A stretch of DNA of 7,569 nucleotides from CAYSLC01 sp964431545 (lineage in GTDB: Bacteria > Desulfobacterota > Desulfobacteria > Desulfobacterales > JAABSP01): contig CAYSLC010000245.1 in NCBI GenBank assembly GCA_964431545.1, positions 1 through 7,569 of the forward strand, in the 5' to 3' direction. The position numbers and the translations under genes are program-made. Within the stretch, counting starts at the first letter, position 1. The number at the start of each line of letters is the position of its first letter. The notes beneath the pieces were generated by a model, which was given only the letters and a program-made list of their open reading frames with translations, was not told the DNA's origin and searched no databases. Of this stretch, positions 5,223 through 7,569 are shown in pieces.

Positions 5223-7285
5223 AAAATGCCGATGCACTCCGCTCGAACGGCTCTGAATCCGGCGCCGATTTCCATCCACCCAGAGAAGGCGACACGCCCC
5301 GGATCGGTCTCGGCATCGATGCCGGCGGCACCTATACCGATGTGGTGGTGTTCGATTTCATCACGGAAACCGTCCTCTCAAAAGCCAAATCCCTGACCAC
5401 GAAATGGGATTTCACCGAGGGCATCAACCATGCCCTGAATCAAATTGACGCCGGTCATCTCGAAAAGGTTGAACTGATCAGCGTCTCCACCACCCTGGCC
5501 ACCAATGCCATTGTGGAAGACCATGGGCAACCCGTGGGGCTGCTGCTGATGCCGCCGTATGGACTGTACACCCGGGGCGAGATTCCTCACACGCCGGCGG
5601 AAGCCATAAAAGGGAAGATGGAAATCGACGGCTCGGTAATCGAGCCGGTGGATGAGGCGGAGGTTCGCCGCATTGTTGCCGAGATGACGACCGCACACGG
5701 CGTCAAGGCATTTGCCGTCTCCGGCTACGGATCGACGAAAAATCCGTCGCATGAAATGCAGGTGGCGAAAATCATCCAACGGGAGACATCCCTGGGCGTG
5801 ACCTGCGGGCACGAGCTGTCCCAGATGCTCAACTTCAAATCCCGGGCCGTCACCGCGGTCCTCAACGCCAGAATCGTTCCGTATCTCGAAAACCTGATCC
5901 GACACCTTCAATCGGCCCTGGCGATGAAACAGATCAACGCGCCGATCATGGTGGTGAAAGGCGACGGCACGGTAATGAGCGCCGGGATGGCCCGGGAAAG
6001 GCCGGTCGAAACCATCTTTTCCGGCCCGGCCGCGAGTGTCGCCGGGGCCAAAAAACTCACCGGCTTAACCGACGCCCTTGTCGTCGATATCGGCGGGACG
6101 ACCACCGACAGCGCCTTTATCAAAAAGGGCCGGGTGAACCTGTGTTCGGACGGCAATATCGTCGCCAACACCCATACCCACGTCAAGGCCCTCGATATGA
6201 GAACCAAAGGGCTGGGCGGCGACAGCGCCATCCGCATCCACAAAAACGAAATGGCGATCGGGCCGGAACGGATCACGCCGGTGTCGTTTTTGGCGGAAAA
6301 CCATTCCGGCGTCTACGAGGCGCTCCGGTTCATCACCCAGCATCAGGATGCGTACCGGATTTCTACGGTTCCGATGCAGATGCTCTCCCTGACCGGGCGC
6401 AGGGACGGGATTTCCTTGTCGTCCCATGAAGAAGATATCGTCGCCATACTATCGGAGAGACCGTATTCCCTTCACGAACTCGCCCAGGTCTCCGGCGCGG
6501 AATACTGGAAACTGTTGACATACGAAAACCTGCTCCGGCATCATATGGTCTGCCTCTGCGGCCTGACGCCCACCGACCTGCTCCATGCGGCCGGCCGGGT
6601 CGATCTGTGGGATGGCAACGCCGCCGAGGCCGTCATTTCCGTTTTTGCCGGGCGGATGGGGCTTTCCCCCAGGGCGTTTGTGGAGGTTGCCCTCGATCGA
6701 TTTAGAGCCGCGCTGGCGACCGAACTGTTCAAGAAGATGATGGACCGGGACATCGAACCGGACGCCATAGACGCCTCACCGGCATGCCGGGCGATCCTGG
6801 GAAAGTGGCTGAATCCGGCGGAATCCGATTTTGCCATCCGTGCGGAACTCCGGTATCCGATCGTCGGCATTGGGGCCCCTGCCGGTGCGCTCCTGCCGGC
6901 CGCCGCGGCGTTGTTCCATACGGCATGCATCATCCCCGAAAACGCCGATGTCGCCAACGCTGTCGGCGCGATCACCAGTATAGTATCCCTTGCGAGATCG
7001 GTCCGGGTCACGGTCGGCACGGCCGGCGGATTCATCATCGAAGGGCTGGCGGGCTGCCCGCTGTTCGACGGGTACGATGAGGCGGTCCGTTACGCTGAAA
7101 ACCGGCTCGTGGAGGCCGTCTCCGCCCAGGCCCGAAAGGCCGGCACCGTGAACCCGATCATTAAAATGGAATACCAAAATGAAGTCGCAACAGTGGCCAA
7201 CGGCGACGAAATCTTCCTCGCAACGAATATCACGGTTTTTGCAAAGGGCAGCCCACACCTGGCTGCGGTGTCATCGGAGGGGTAA
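5219..7285 (+). CDS. Hydantoinase/oxoprolinase A-like ASKHA ATPase, no HyuB partner in view
   Basis: A 688-aa protein starting at GTG 5219, chosen because AGGAG lies 8 bases upstream and the start overlaps the previous stop (GTGA). ASKHA nucleotide-binding motifs are clear: phosphate-1 D34-A-G-G-T-Y-T-D41, FSGPAA at F267-P270 onward, phosphate-2 D290-I-G-G-T-T-T-D297, GLGGDS at 331-336, and the adenosine-side motif VGIGAPAG at 549-556. A winged-helix-like insert (about 405-460) ends in the subfamily motif LTPTD (449-453). The length fits HyuA-type subunits, which cleave or ligate cyclic amides or carboxylate substrates with ATP, usually together with a HyuB subunit. No HyuB is visible downstream: the next gene is a Trm112-like protein. 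Stand-alone HyuA homologues have diverse or unknown roles, so the substrate cannot be given. The first 27 residues are polar and probably disordered. The small helical protein just upstream is the best candidate partner. Confidence 0.9.
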   Translation: MKNADALRSNGSESGADFHPPREGDTPRIGLGIDAGGTYTDVVVFDFITETVLSKAKSLTTKWDFTEGINHALNQIDAGHLEKVELISVSTTLATNAIVEDHGQPVGLLLMPPYGLYTRGEIPHTPAEAIKGKMEIDGSVIEPVDEAEVRRIVAEMTTAHGVKAFAVSGYGSTKNPSHEMQVAKIIQRETSLGVTCGHELSQMLNFKSRAVTAVLNARIVPYLENLIRHLQSALAMKQINAPIMVVKGDGTVMSAGMARERPVETIFSGPAASVAGAKKLTGLTDALVVDIGGTTTDSAFIKKGRVNLCSDGNIVANTHTHVKALDMRTKGLGGDSAIRIHKNEMAIGPERITPVSFLAENHSGVYEALRFITQHQDAYRISTVPMQMLSLTGRRDGISLSSHEEDIVAILSERPYSLHELAQVSGAEYWKLLTYENLLRHHMVCLCGLTPTDLLHAAGRVDLWDGNAAEAVISVFAGRMGLSPRAFVEVALDRFRAALATELFKKMMDRDIEPDAIDASPACRAILGKWLNPAESDFAIRAELRYPIVGIGAPAGALLPAAAALFHTACIIPENADVANAVGAITSIVSLARSVRVTVGTAGGFIIEGLAGCPLFDGYDEAVRYAENRLVEAVSAQARKAGTVNPIIKMEYQNEVATVANGDEIFLATNITVFAKGSPHLAAVSSEG

Positions 7286-7321
7286 ACGTCATCCGGTCGC
7301 CCGCTGGGGAAAGAAGGCATC

Positions 7322-7569
7322 ATGAAAATGAGGCTGCTGGACCTGCTGATCTGCCCCGAGTGTCTGCCGGGCGAGAATGGGTTGAGGCATGAGGCGGGGT
7401 TGATGGATGGCGGGGAGATTATGGTGGGGACGCTGTTTTGCGGCCGCTGTGGGGTGACATACGAGATCGTTGACGGAGTTGCTTGCATACTGCCATCATC
7501 TTCTGCGGGAATCGCCGAATCCCAAAATAAGTATGAGACGGATTTAACTGTCTCTTCATACCTTTGGAG
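7322..7569 (+). CDS. Trm112-like zinc-ribbon protein, likely N-terminus of a methyltransferase (cut by window edge)
   Basis: There are 82 complete codons before the right edge. The start MKMRLLDLLICPEC is the Trm112-type opening, with Cys pairs C11/C14 and C40/C43 that would form a zinc ribbon, and VTYEIVDGVACILP matches the usual 'YPIxDGIPxLLP' of the family. Short Trm112 proteins end about there, whereas this frame continues as SQNKYETDLTVSSYLW without a stop. That resembles Trm112-like heads fused to SAM-dependent methyltransferases, which often carry a similar NKYE...SSYLW junction in my memory. AAGG lies 4 bases before the ATG at 7322; a second ATG at 7328 is possible. The gene follows the HyuA-like gene by 36 bases, so cotranscription is likely. 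The last 80 bases are near 45% G+C, clearly below the neighbours. The methyltransferase part is outside the window and therefore inferred. Confidence 0.75.
   Translation, partial: MKMRLLDLLICPECLPGENGLRHEAGLMDGGEIMVGTLFCGRCGVTYEIVDGVACILPSSSAGIAESQNKYETDLTVSSYLW

Overview
The window is GC-rich (roughly 58-60% by eye) and looks like the chromosome of a Desulfobacterota-type bacterium, in the broad Desulfosarcina/Desulfococcus neighbourhood. That placement rests on codon use, the signalling architecture, an AF1514-type protein and a stand-alone hydantoinase-A-like protein; it is inference and no marker gene is present. No rRNA, tRNA, CRISPR array, insertion sequence or phage gene is visible.

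Layout. (1) Minus strand, 1-225: the first 75 codons of a gene running off the left edge, whose N-terminus resembles large CHAT-domain (caspase-like peptidase) proteins. It has an excellent Shine-Dalgarno (SD) sequence, and an 8-base G:C run lies just upstream. (2) Minus strand, 497-826: a complete 109-aa PilZ protein with both c-di-GMP-binding motifs intact. (3) 827-1178: a 352-bp divergent intergenic region with inverted repeats, including a perfect 12-bp palindrome. (4) Plus strand, 1179-3572: a soluble 797-aa hybrid sensor kinase with three PAS domains, a NarX-type HisKA_3/HATPase core and a C-terminal NarL-type receiver without DNA-binding domain. (5) Plus strand, 3750-4502: a metallo-beta-lactamase-fold hydrolase of the COG1237 type, whose frame extends upstream into a signal-peptide-like segment. 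(6) Plus strand, 4564-4854, 4950-5222 and 5219-7285: an AF1514-like protein, a small charged helical protein of unknown function, and a 688-aa hydantoinase/oxoprolinase A-like ASKHA ATPase that overlaps the small gene by 4 bases. (7) Plus strand, 7322 to the right edge: the start of a gene with an N-terminal Trm112-like zinc-ribbon, probably the front of a methyltransferase.

How the genes may work together. PilZ and the hybrid kinase are divergently transcribed and may form a local signalling pair (c-di-GMP reception plus phosphorelay). The five plus-strand genes from 3750 onward are separated by only 61, 95, -4 and 36 bases and plausibly form one operon. The tightly coupled small helical protein and HyuA-like ATPase, the adjacent AF1514-like protein, and the absence of a HyuB partner in view make this the most interesting part of the window. 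No function can be assigned from sequence alone.
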